Positions 1-6,947 of a DNA stretch of 10,703 nt are shown in pieces. Both the position numbers and the translations under genes were made by a program. The stretch covers positions 1 through 10,703 of the forward strand of contig JAGQRA010000762.1 of NCBI GenBank assembly GCA_020425885.1. The letters are read 5' to 3'. The first letter of the stretch is position 1. Each line of letters opens with the position of its first letter. The notes below the pieces were generated by a model that was not told the DNA's origin, ran no database searches, and saw nothing but the letters and a program-made list of their open reading frames with translations. This DNA is from Planctomycetota bacterium (lineage in GTDB: Bacteria; Planctomycetota; UBA1135; UBA2386).

Positions 1-715
1 AGCAGCGCTCGTCGCCGGTGACGTCGTTCTTCGGCAGGTGGAAGTTCTCGATGGCCTGCAGCCCACCGGCATCCATCACGTCGTGATTGCCGAGCACCAT
101 GTAGCAGGGCGCATGGCGCAACACCTCTCCGAAGGGGCGGAAGAAACCGGGGCTGTAGTGGCAGTGCTGTCCCCAAGGGTAGATGACGTCACCGAGATGG
201 AGCAGGAAGTCGGGCTGGTAGGCGGCAATTGCCGCGCCGATGCCGGTCACGTCCGAGGCCGTGGGCAACCACTGCCAACGCGCCGGCCAATGCCCGATCG
301 GCGAGGTCTGCAGCCACACCCACCACGGCACCTTGCCGGAGTCGCCGAGTACGGCGAACTTCACCGGGGCCATGTCATCGGCGGGCGGAGTGTGGAACCG
401 TCCGTCACCGACCGACACACCGTCGGCAACGACCTCGTAGTCGTAGGCCGTGCCCGCTTCCAGCCCGCCGACCTCGAGCGCGTGGCGGCGGCGATCCGGC
501 GGTCCATCGACCGCGGCGATGATGCGGCCGGTCGCGTCGCGAACCGTACAACGCAACTGACACGGCGCTGCGGTGATCATGGCGACCGTGACATGATCGA
601 CGCCCACGTCCTGCAGGTAGACACCGCTGCGCAGCGGCGGATCGTCGAGAACGGGTAGCCAAAGACAGCCGAAGCCCAAACACCACAGCAGCCGTCGAAT
701 CAGCCAAGCAGGCAC
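1..715 (-). CDS. Purple-acid-phosphatase-like metallophosphoesterase, 3' end beyond the window
   Basis: Partial gene: 238 codons are visible and no stop is reached at the left edge. Residues about 8-22 are hydrophobic after an arginine pair and suggest a signal peptide or anchor, so an exported enzyme. Residues about 28-112 resemble the FnIII-like N-terminal domain of purple acid phosphatases (GVYLQ near 31, ending in FHTPP). The calcineurin-like phosphoesterase domain follows, with GDSG (Asp125), GDVIYP (Asp176, Tyr179) and GNHD (Asn210, His211). In the family these residues bind the two metals, and the Tyr in GDxxY is typical of purple acid phosphatases. The C-terminal histidine motifs lie outside the window. 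GTG at 715 is used here; an in-frame TTG at 736 gives a more basic N-terminus and is equally possible, and neither has a clear ribosome site. It is probably the last visible gene of the operon, about 60 bp after queF. Substrate unknown. A Trp-rich insert lies at residues 131-149. Confidence 0.85.
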   Translation of the reverse strand, partial: MPAWLIRRLLWCLGFGCLWLPVLDDPPLRSGVYLQDVGVDHVTVAMITAAPCQLRCTVRDATGRIIAAVDGPPDRRRHALEVGGLEAGTAYDYEVVADGVSVGDGRFHTPPADDMAPVKFAVLGDSGKVPWWVWLQTSPIGHWPARWQWLPTASDVTGIGAAIAAYQPDFLLHLGDVIYPWGQHCHYSPGFFRPFGEVLRHAPCYMVLGNHDVMDAGGLQAIENFHLPKNDVTGDERC

Positions 716-776
716 AGCTGCGTTGTAGCGCCGCAACGCGAACAGTGGAAGGCGCGAGCAACGAGCGGCAGTCGAC

Positions 777-1142
777 TCACGCCTCGTGCCGGCATACGAC
801 CCGGGTCGTGATGCCGCCGCGAACCTTGAACTCCGCCGCCACGACGAGGCGCCTGGGCCGCAGCAGATCGCGCAGCTCGTCGCAGATGTCGTTGGTGACC
901 TTCTCGTGGAAGGCACCGACATCGCGGAAGCTCCACAGGTACAGCTTCAGGCTCTTCAGCTCGACGCAGGCCTGGTCCGGCACGTACTCGATGCGCAAGG
1001 TCGCGAAGTCCGGCTGGCCCGTGCGCGGGCACAGACAGGTGAACTCGGGGCAATCGAGCATGATCTCGTAGTCGCGACCCGGGTTCGGGTTGGGGAACGT
1101 CTCGAGCAACGAGGCATCGTGGGGACCGGGCGCTTCGACCAT
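777..1142 (-). CDS. queF: NADPH-dependent 7-cyano-7-deazaguanine reductase (preQ0 reductase)
   Basis: QueF reduces the nitrile of preQ0 to the amine preQ1, using NADPH, in the cytoplasmic synthesis of queuosine for tRNA position 34. The 121-residue protein is a short, single-domain (type I) QueF. It shows [12 protein letters not shown] with the nucleophilic Cys38 (forms the thioimide with preQ0) and Asp45 seven residues later, the family motif ELKSLKLYL at 61-69, and FHE with His79 and Glu80. The spacing Cys-Asp (7) and Cys-His (41) matches the Bacillus subtilis enzyme as I recall it. The ATG at 1142 is the natural start, giving a normal N-terminus; no Shine-Dalgarno sequence is seen. It lies 38 bp after the GT9 gene in the same direction. 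No other queuosine gene (queC, queD, queE, tgt) is in the window, so preQ0 must come from elsewhere. Confidence 0.95.
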   Translation of the reverse strand: MVEAPGPHDASLLETFPNPNPGRDYEIMLDCPEFTCLCPRTGQPDFATLRIEYVPDQACVELKSLKLYLWSFRDVGAFHEKVTNDICDELRDLLRPRRLVVAAEFKVRGGITTRVVCRHEA

Positions 1143-1180
1143 GGCCAGAGCGAAGCACGCGCCGTGACGAGGTCAAGCTC

Positions 1181-2176
1181 TCAGGTCGGCGGCGTGAACG
1201 GCACGATCCGCGCCTCGGCCGCCGAGAACGACCGACAGACCGGCCCGGCCTCGTGATTGCACCGCCGGCGGCGACACGGACTGCACGCCGGCGGGTCGCG
1301 ATGGACCAGCGCGGTCGCGAGAACGGGCGCCGTGCGCGCCGGGTCCTGGGCACCGAACCAGAGCCGGCACGGTGCGCCGGCCGCGGCGAGAACGTGGCTC
1401 GCTCCCTGATCCGGCCCGAGCACCTCGCCGCCGGCGGCGGCGACCAGATTGCCGAGGGCAACCAACCGCCGCACCGAACCCGGCCCGTGTCGCAGAGCGA
1501 CCGCCCCCGCCGCCAGCAGCTGCGCCTCCGCCGGACCGAACAGGTGCACGACCGGGTGCGGACTGGCGACCGTTTCGGCGGCCACGACCTCCGGCGACAG
1601 GGCTCGAGGATCGCGGGGATCGGTGACGACGATGACGCGGAACGGCGAGCTCGCGTCGATCCCCAGCCGCTGCAGTTCGGTCGCCTCGGCGGCCACCTCG
1701 GCCGCATCGGGCTCCAGTCGAGTGGGCTCGAATGACACCTCCGGTGCGAGTTGGCGCACCAGGGCATGCGCGACCAGCGCGGGATGATCCGTTCCGGCGA
1801 CCTCGACGGTGCGATGCAGCAGCATCCGGCTGGACGGCTCGCGCCGCCAGGGCGCCGCGGCCCCGATCCGTTCGCGAGCCCCGGAGAGGCGGAGGATCAG
1901 GGCGCTCTTCCAGTTGCCCTGCAGGTCCAGACCATGGTCGTAACGCTCCTCGCTCAGCTCCGCCCGCACGCGCCGGAGCGCCGCCAACCCACCGCGACGA
2001 TCGAATCCGACCGTGCGATGGACCCCTGGCAAGCCGCGCAGGAGATCGACGAAGTCGCTCTGGGTCACCACTGTGATCTGCCATTCTGGGCGCTCGCGAT
2101 GCAGCGCCACGATGGCGCCGAGGCAATGCACGAGATCGCCCATGGCCGAGAGCCGCGAGCACAGCACCGCGGTCAT
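1181..2176 (-). CDS. GT9-family heptosyltransferase-like glycosyltransferase
   Basis: A 331-residue GT-B protein of the GT9 family (WaaC/WaaF type), which in other bacteria adds heptose from a nucleotide donor to lipid A-core on the cytoplasmic face. N-terminal SRLSAMGDLVHCLGA (residues 7-21) is the typical opening, with conserved Asp14. Residues 82-92 (GLDLQGNWKSA) and the C-terminal GPDQGASHVLAAAGAP (254-269) match the family. A cysteine set C298-x2-C301-x4-C306-x7-C314 resembles the C-terminal Cys motif of many WaaF-like proteins. The donor-binding segment is atypical: HPG..KxW is replaced by VTDPRDPRALSP at 184-195. The start at 2176 is chosen because its ATGA overlaps the stop of the upstream GT-C gene; the frame stays open to 2290, but that would add 38 Arg-rich residues inside the neighbour. 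The sugar and acceptor cannot be read from the sequence. Confidence 0.88.
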   Translation of the reverse strand: MTAVLCSRLSAMGDLVHCLGAIVALHRERPEWQITVVTQSDFVDLLRGLPGVHRTVGFDRRGGLAALRRVRAELSEERYDHGLDLQGNWKSALILRLSGARERIGAAAPWRREPSSRMLLHRTVEVAGTDHPALVAHALVRQLAPEVSFEPTRLEPDAAEVAAEATELQRLGIDASSPFRVIVVTDPRDPRALSPEVVAAETVASPHPVVHLFGPAEAQLLAAGAVALRHGPGSVRRLVALGNLVAAAGGEVLGPDQGASHVLAAAGAPCRLWFGAQDPARTAPVLATALVHRDPPACSPCRRRRCNHEAGPVCRSFSAAEARIVPFTPPT

Positions 2177-3687
2177 CGCGGCAGGCGCTCGTGGAGCTTG
2201 AAGAGCCCCACCGGTGACGTGAGCCACAGCCGTTCGGCGTAGCCCTCGGGGCCGTCGCCGATCACGCCACCCTCCGTCGACAGCAGCCACTTCGCCGTCG
2301 GCTGCGACCGGCAGAACTCATCGCCCTTCGGCAACAGCCCGGCCCCGAGCAACAGCTTGCCGTCGACGTGACCGAAGGTCGCGACATCGGCGATATCGAG
2401 CGCCGACAGCTCACGCCGCAGCAGGCCGGCGAGCGGCTCGACCGCGCGCGGGTGCCCCGACCAGGTCGTCGACCGCTCGATGCCGACGGTCCAGGCAACG
2501 ACGATCGGCAACAGCAACGAGTAGATCACGAGCTGCCGCGGAGTCTTCACCAGCAGCCAAGCCAGCCCGGCGCACGCCAGCGCGCCGGCCGCGGCGATGC
2601 CGAACCGATCGACGAAGAACGGGACCGCGACCAGGCCGACCGAGCCGGCGATGCCGATCACCCTGAGGATCCGTTGCGAGAACGTCCCGAGCATGCGCTC
2701 CTGACTCGCGAAGTGGGCCACGGCCGGGGCCACGGCGAACATGAACAACGGGATGTTGGGCAGCAGGTACCGCGTCGGACGCCCCGGGAAGAACGACAGC
2801 AGCACGACGGCAAGGACGGCTGCACCGCTGCACATCCGCAGCGTCAGATCGCCGGGATCCATGCGCGCGTCGCGTTCGCCGCGCCATTCCCAGAAGCACC
2901 ACAGCACGAACGGGAACTGCACGAACGCGGCGCGCAGCCAGAACAACGGCGTCTCCAGCACCCGCCCCAAGGTGAACGCGGCGAGGCGGCCGACGGTCTC
3001 GCCTTGCACCTCGCTCATCATCTCCGCCGGTTCGACCCACCACAGCCACAACGGCACGAAGTAGCACAGGGGCAGCCCGAGCAGGGGCACGAAGTAGGTC
3101 ACCGCGTAGCGGAAGCCGCGGCGCCGCCACCACACCAGCCACGCCCCGGCGGCGAACACGAGGTACGGGGGGCCCTTCTGCAACATGGCCAGGCCACCGA
3201 GCACGCCGGCGGCGACGACGAGACGGCGGCGATCGCGCGCCACTCCGGTCGCGAGACACCACAGCGACATCGCCGTGAAGGCGGCGAACACGGGGTCGAT
3301 CTCCGCCGTCGCCCACTCGAACGCGATCACCGGCGAACAGACGACGCCGAGCGCGCCGACCCAGCCGGCCGCCTCGCCGAACCACCGGCGCAACAGGATC
3401 ATGGCCAGCAGCGCCATCGCGAACAGGCCGATGACGGACGGCATCCGCAGCAGCCAGAGGTCGTCGCCGAACCACTGCAGGATGCCGCACAGCTGCCAGT
3501 AGTGCAGCGGCGGCTTGGCCCAGGTCGGCTCGAAGCCGATCGTCGGCACCATCCAGTTGCCGTGCTCGATCATCTCGAGCGCGATCTGGACCCGCCGGCC
3601 CTCGGTCCCGCGCCAACCGTCCATCAGCAGCAGCGGCAGGCTCGCGATCAGGGTGACGAGCAGGAGGACGAAGGCGCGCAGGAGCAC
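2173..3687 (-). CDS. ArnT/PMT-like GT-C glycosyltransferase (GT83), integral membrane
   Basis: A 504-residue, very hydrophobic protein of the dolichyl-phosphate-mannose mannosyltransferase/ArnT superfamily. These enzymes transfer a sugar from a polyprenyl-phosphate carrier to lipid A, protein or glycan on the periplasmic side. After the first membrane span (about 5-21) comes the loop GTEGRRVQIA (28-37), with the conserved acidic residue Glu29, then MVPTI (46-50) and AKPPLHYW (57-64), the KPPLxYW signature. ATAEIDPVFAAF (126-137) and GGLAMLQKGPP (164-174) match later conserved elements. About ten to twelve membrane spans are visible. The start is GTG at 3687, with an in-frame TAG twelve bases upstream; no good ribosome site is seen. 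It begins 41 bp after the LAB_N gene and overlaps the GT9 gene by ATGA at its end. Its donor is plausibly made by the GT2 enzyme upstream. The sugar and acceptor are unknown, so the name arnT is not assigned. Confidence 0.9.
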   Translation of the reverse strand: MLLRAFVLLLVTLIASLPLLLMDGWRGTEGRRVQIALEMIEHGNWMVPTIGFEPTWAKPPLHYWQLCGILQWFGDDLWLLRMPSVIGLFAMALLAMILLRRWFGEAAGWVGALGVVCSPVIAFEWATAEIDPVFAAFTAMSLWCLATGVARDRRRLVVAAGVLGGLAMLQKGPPYLVFAAGAWLVWWRRRGFRYAVTYFVPLLGLPLCYFVPLWLWWVEPAEMMSEVQGETVGRLAAFTLGRVLETPLFWLRAAFVQFPFVLWCFWEWRGERDARMDPGDLTLRMCSGAAVLAVVLLSFFPGRPTRYLLPNIPLFMFAVAPAVAHFASQERMLGTFSQRILRVIGIAGSVGLVAVPFFVDRFGIAAAGALACAGLAWLLVKTPRQLVIYSLLLPIVVAWTVGIERSTTWSGHPRAVEPLAGLLRRELSALDIADVATFGHVDGKLLLGAGLLPKGDEFCRSQPTAKWLLSTEGGVIGDGPEGYAERLWLTSPVGLFKLHERLPR

Positions 3688-3728
3688 GGGCCAAACCTAC
3701 TGTCGTGGCCGTTGCCCAGGAAGCACGA

Positions 3729-4040
3729 TCACGGCGGTGAGACCTCGCCGGCCGCGGCCCCGCGGATGAGATACAGGTTGCGGGCGTAGATCGCCGACCC
3801 CGTCAGCTGGCCGACGATGAACACCGGGTCCTGCCGATAGATCGCGTAGAGCAGGCTCAGCACGCCGCCGGCAAGACTGAGGTGCCAGAACGCGATCGGG
3901 ATGACGCTTTTCCTGGCGCGCTCGCTGGCGACCCATTGCACCCAGAATCGGGAAGCGAAGACGATCTGGCCGCCGAAGCCGATGACCCACCAGTACCAGG
4001 GCGTCTCCACGAACGAACCGTCGGCAAGATCGGCGATCAT
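3729..4040 (-). CDS. Small LAB_N (lipid A biosynthesis N-terminal domain) membrane protein
   Basis: A 103-residue protein made only of the domain known as LAB_N (PF07578), named because it is fused to the N-terminus of some lipid-A-disaccharide synthases (LpxB). Three hydrophobic segments are seen, at about 15-36, 48-68 and 72-92. Conserved features are FGGQIVFASRFWVQW (22-36), SERARKSVIPIAFW (39-52), LAGGVLSLLYAI (56-67) and the ending IYARNLYLI (84-92). It has no catalytic domain, so it is not LpxB. The ATG at 4040 overlaps the GT2 stop as TGATG and is preceded by a strong Shine-Dalgarno sequence at 4047-4054. Such small proteins are often found beside GT2 and ArnT-like genes, as here; a role as carrier or flippase subunit for a lipid-linked sugar is an inference. 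The frame stays open far upstream, but that extension only overlaps GT2 and is not used. Confidence 0.92.
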   Translation of the reverse strand: MIADLADGSFVETPWYWWVIGFGGQIVFASRFWVQWVASERARKSVIPIAFWHLSLAGGVLSLLYAIYRQDPVFIVGQLTGSAIYARNLYLIRGAAAGEVSPP

Positions 4041-4765
4041 CAGTATTCCTCCTCGATGCGATGCGTGAGAATGCGGCTCCGCAGCCACCGCACCGCGAAA
4101 CAGTCGCGCAGGCCGCGCAGCATCCGATTGCCGATGCCGTACTTCGCGGTCCCGGCGTTGCGCTGGCGATGGTTGACGTTCACCTCTTCGACCCGGCCAC
4201 CGCAGTAGCGCACCAGCGTGGCCATGAAGCGGTGCATGCCGATGAAGCGCGGCACGCGCAGGAACAGGTCGCGCCGCACGACCTTGATGCCGCAGGCCGC
4301 GTCGGTGACGGCATCGCCCGTGATCCAGTTGCGGACGCGATTGCCGACCCTGGAGGACACCCGCCGCACCAACGTGTCCCGCCGCTGCCAACGCACCCCG
4401 AACACGCCGTCGACCTGCCCCGACTCGACGCGCTCGACCATGGCGGGCAGATCGCGCGGATCGTTCTGCATGTCGCCGTCGACGGTGGCGACGATCGGGG
4501 CCCGCGCCGCCTCGACACCGGCCATGACCGCCGCGCTCTGGCCGCCGTTCTGGGCGAGCCGCAGCACCCGGAGCCAATCGGCCGCGCGCTGCCGCTTCCA
4601 TTCGCGCATCCGCTCGAGGCTGTGATCGACGCTGCCGTCGTCGACGGCGATGACCTCGAACGGCGCACACGCGGCCAGCACCTCGCCGATCTCGGCCAGC
4701 AACGCGCCGACGTTCTCCTCCTCGTTGTAGATCGGCACCACCAACGAGAAGCGCGGCGCGCTCAT
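4040..4765 (-). CDS. GT2-family glycosyltransferase, DPM1/ArnC-like polyprenyl-phosphate sugar synthase
   Basis: A 241-residue GT-A fold enzyme of family GT2. Motifs in order: VVPIYNEEENV (9-19), VDDGS with Asp42/Asp43 (nucleotide binding), NGGQSAAVMAG (73-83), the metal-binding DxD in VDGDMQNDP (Asp96, Asp98), DAACGIKVVRR (155-165) and QRNAGTAKYG (201-210), a variant of the RxxGxSKY element of dolichol-phosphate mannosyltransferases. The family moves a sugar from a nucleotide donor onto dolichyl or undecaprenyl phosphate at the inner face of the membrane. There is no C-terminal membrane pair such as ArnC and GtrB have, so it resembles the short soluble DPM1 form. The start at 4765 overlaps the stop of the acyl-CoA synthetase gene as ATGA. 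The last codons, for EEEY, also form the ribosome site of the LAB_N gene. It likely makes the donor for the GT-C enzyme two genes on. Which sugar it uses cannot be told. Confidence 0.9.
   Translation of the reverse strand: MSAPRFSLVVPIYNEEENVGALLAEIGEVLAACAPFEVIAVDDGSVDHSLERMREWKRQRAADWLRVLRLAQNGGQSAAVMAGVEAARAPIVATVDGDMQNDPRDLPAMVERVESGQVDGVFGVRWQRRDTLVRRVSSRVGNRVRNWITGDAVTDAACGIKVVRRDLFLRVPRFIGMHRFMATLVRYCGGRVEEVNVNHRQRNAGTAKYGIGNRMLRGLRDCFAVRWLRSRILTHRIEEEY
4047..4054 (-). promoter_or_regulatory. Strong Shine-Dalgarno sequence of the LAB_N gene
   Basis: On the minus strand GAGGAGGA, with core AGGAGG at 4053-4048, lies seven bases before the ATG at 4040. It is the only near-perfect ribosome site among the nine genes here and fixes the start of the LAB_N protein. 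It is inside the coding sequence of the GT2 gene (its Glu-Glu-Glu codons), so the two genes are tightly joined. Confidence 0.8.
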
Positions 4766-6870
4766 CGGGCCCCCACGCGCACGCGCGCGTCGACGGCCAG
4801 GCTGTTGCCGCCGGGGGCAGCGACGATGAACGGATTGACCTCGACCTCCTGGATGCGCGGGAAGTCGGTGACCAGCCGCTGCAGGCGCAACAGCGCGTTG
4901 GCGGCGGCCTTCTTGTCGGCCGCCGGGTCGCCGCGGAACGCATCGAGCAGCACCGCGCCGTTGAGTTCACCGAACATCTCGATCGGATCTCGCCCGTCGA
5001 GCGGCCCGGTGCGCAGCGAGACGTCACGCAATGCCTCGACGTGGACGCCGCCGAGCCCGACCGCGAACAGGGTGCCGTAGCGCTCGTCGCGGGTGACGCC
5101 GAGCAACACCTCGCGATGGCCATCGGCGTTCTTCTGCACCTGCAGCGAGAGGTCCGCGAACTCGCCGCCGAGACGCTTGATCAGGTCGCTGGCGGCGGCG
5201 AAGACATCATCGCCCGTGCGCAGCCCGGTGCGCACGGCGTGATGCTCGCTCTTGTGCAGCAGTCCGGCCGACACCGCCTTGAGCACGACCGGGAACCCGA
5301 GCTTGTGCGCGGCGGCAACTGCATCGCCCGCAGTGCCGGCGCGACGCGACGCGGCGAACGGGATGCCATAGGCCTGCAGCAGCCGCTCGGCCAACGCCTG
5401 CGGCAGCCATCCCGGCTCCTTCTGCTGACGCAGGATGCGCCTGGCCTGCGCCAGGTCGACGGCCAACGCCGGCACCCTGACCGGCCGTCGCGCCAGCCAC
5501 TCATGCCGCCGACACATCAGCCGCAGCGTCATGGCGGCATCCTCCGGGTAGCGGAACTTCGGAATGCCGGCCTCGTCGAGCAGGCGATGGGCTTCGTCAC
5601 CGCCGCGCCGCCCCATGATGCCGGCCAGCACCGGCTTGCCGTAGCCCGCCGTCTCCTCGACCATGACGCGCGCGATCGAGGCCGCATCGATCATGATCGG
5701 CGACACGAACAGCAGCACGAGGCCGTCGATGCCCGGATCGCGCGTCACGATGCGCAGGGTCTTGCGATAACGATCCGCGTCGGCCGAGGCGATCAGATCG
5801 ATCGGGTTGCGCAGGCTAGCCTCCACCGGCAGCACCTTCCGCAGCGCCTTCACCGTCGCCGGCGCGAGGTCGGCCATCTCGAGCCCGAGCCCATCGAGCG
5901 CGTCGGTCGCCAGGATGCCGGGGCCGCCGGCGTTGGTGACGATCGCCATGCGCCGGCCGCGTGGCAGCGGCTGCATCAGCAGCGCCTGCGCCAGCGCGAA
6001 CATGTCGCGGAAGTTGTCGACCCGCAGCACGCCGCACTGCCGCAGCATCGTGTTGACGGCGAGGTCGATGCCGGCGATCGACCCGGTGTGCGAGCTGGCG
6101 GCGCGGGCGCCGGCATCGCTGCGGCCCGACTTCACCGCGATGATCGGCTTCTTGCGGGCCACCTGGCGCGCGACCTGGACGAAGTCGTGCGGCTCGCCGA
6201 CCGTCTCGAGGTAGAGCAGGATGACCTTGACCTGATCGTCCTCCCCCCAGTACGCGACCAGGTCGGCGGCGGTGACATCGACGCGATTGCCCACCGAGGC
6301 GAACATCGCCACGCCGAGCCCGGCCCTGGCGGCATCGGCCAGCACCGCCTCGCCCAGCGCCCCGGACTGCGAGACCATGGCGACGCTGCCCGGCGCCGGC
6401 GCCGTCGAGGCGAAGCTGGCGTTGCAGCGGTAGGCCGGATCGGTGTTGAGGATGCCCATGCAGTTGGGGCCGATCACCCGCATGCCGTAGCGCCGGCTGA
6501 TCGCCGCCAACTTCTGCTCACGTTCGACGCCGGCACCGCCGATCTCCCGGAACCCGGCCGTGATCACCACCAGTCCCTTGACCCCCTTGCGCCCACACTC
6601 CGCCGCGACCGCGAGCACCAGGTCTGGCGGCACCGCCAACACCGCCAGGTCGACCGGCCCGGGGATCGCCTTGACACTCTTGTGAGCCGGCACCGAACAG
6701 ACGACTTCGGCCTTCGGATTGACTGGGTAGACCGGCCCCTGGAAGCCGCCCATCACGAGGTTCCTGACCACCTGCCCCCCGATCGAACCGTCGCGGCGAC
6801 TGGCTCCGACGACGGCTACGGAGCGTGGGCGAAACAGGCCGTCGAGCCCCTGTGTGTGGACATGAACCAT
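4762..6870 (-). CDS. Acetate/acyl-CoA ligase (ADP-forming), fused alpha and beta domains
   Basis: A 702-residue ADP-forming acyl-CoA synthetase (acetate--CoA ligase family). The family interconverts acyl-CoA, ADP and phosphate with the acid, CoA and ATP through a phosphohistidine. Order: CoA-binding Rossmann domain (about 8-140; FRPRSVAVVGASRR, VIGPNCMGILN); succinyl-CoA-ligase-like domains (about 155-455; SVAMVSQSGALGEA, and SSHTGSIAG with the likely phosphorylated His261); ATP-grasp domain (about 475-700; GFPVVLKAVSAGLLHKSE, YGTLFAVGLGGVHVEAL, EVEVNPF). There is no GNAT domain, unlike PatZ. ATG at 6870 is chosen because the CoA-binding domain begins ten residues later; the in-frame ATG at 6987 would add 39 unlike residues and run across the start of the divergent gene. 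Its last bases overlap the GT2 start. The acid used is unknown. Residues 542-545 read EHHA where the family usually has a Gly pair (HKSxxGGV). Confidence 0.9.
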   Translation of the reverse strand: MVHVHTQGLDGLFRPRSVAVVGASRRDGSIGGQVVRNLVMGGFQGPVYPVNPKAEVVCSVPAHKSVKAIPGPVDLAVLAVPPDLVLAVAAECGRKGVKGLVVITAGFREIGGAGVEREQKLAAISRRYGMRVIGPNCMGILNTDPAYRCNASFASTAPAPGSVAMVSQSGALGEAVLADAARAGLGVAMFASVGNRVDVTAADLVAYWGEDDQVKVILLYLETVGEPHDFVQVARQVARKKPIIAVKSGRSDAGARAASSHTGSIAGIDLAVNTMLRQCGVLRVDNFRDMFALAQALLMQPLPRGRRMAIVTNAGGPGILATDALDGLGLEMADLAPATVKALRKVLPVEASLRNPIDLIASADADRYRKTLRIVTRDPGIDGLVLLFVSPIMIDAASIARVMVEETAGYGKPVLAGIMGRRGGDEAHRLLDEAGIPKFRYPEDAAMTLRLMCRRHEWLARRPVRVPALAVDLAQARRILRQQKEPGWLPQALAERLLQAYGIPFAASRRAGTAGDAVAAAHKLGFPVVLKAVSAGLLHKSEHHAVRTGLRTGDDVFAAASDLIKRLGGEFADLSLQVQKNADGHREVLLGVTRDERYGTLFAVGLGGVHVEALRDVSLRTGPLDGRDPIEMFGELNGAVLLDAFRGDPAADKKAAANALLRLQRLVTDFPRIQEVEVNPFIVAAPGGNSLAVDARVRVGAR

Positions 6871-6947
6871 CGAGCCGCCGGAGGATACACCGACGCGGCC
6901 CCGGAAACGAACGACCTGACTTCCTTGCCTTCGCGTCGGATCGAACA
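6871..6947. promoter_or_regulatory. Divergent intergenic region between the acyl-CoA ligase operon and the UbiA-like gene
   Basis: These 77 bp separate two genes that start in opposite directions, so promoters for both should lie here or just inside the starts. On the minus strand TATCCT at 6887-6882 is a possible -10 box; it would leave a leader of only about five bases before the ATG at 6870. No convincing -35 element was found for it. On the plus strand TTGCCT at 6925-6930 could be a -35 box, but no good -10 follows. No inverted repeat long enough to call an operator was seen. Only the position supports this call; the boxes are weak. Confidence 0.35.

Noticed and set aside
38..658. 206-codon plus-strand frame opposite the phosphoesterase gene
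   Set aside because: The minus strand has the ordered GDSG, GDVIYP and GNHD motifs; the plus-strand product has no recognised domain.
700..2162. Long minus-strand frames (700-1767 and 1173-2162) overlapping GT9 and queF
   Set aside because: Both are shifted-frame shadows; GT9 and QueF in the other frame have clear family motifs.
2368..3789. 473-codon open frame on the plus strand opposite the GT-C gene
   Set aside because: The product is a charged, repetitive mix of Arg, Asp, Glu and His, mirroring the hydrophobic codons of the real membrane protein.
4041..5123. Upstream extension of the LAB_N frame, suggesting a long fused protein
   Set aside because: The extra 361 codons lie out of frame over GT2 and the ligase, are Arg/Ala-rich, and the ATG at 4040 has a strong ribosome site.
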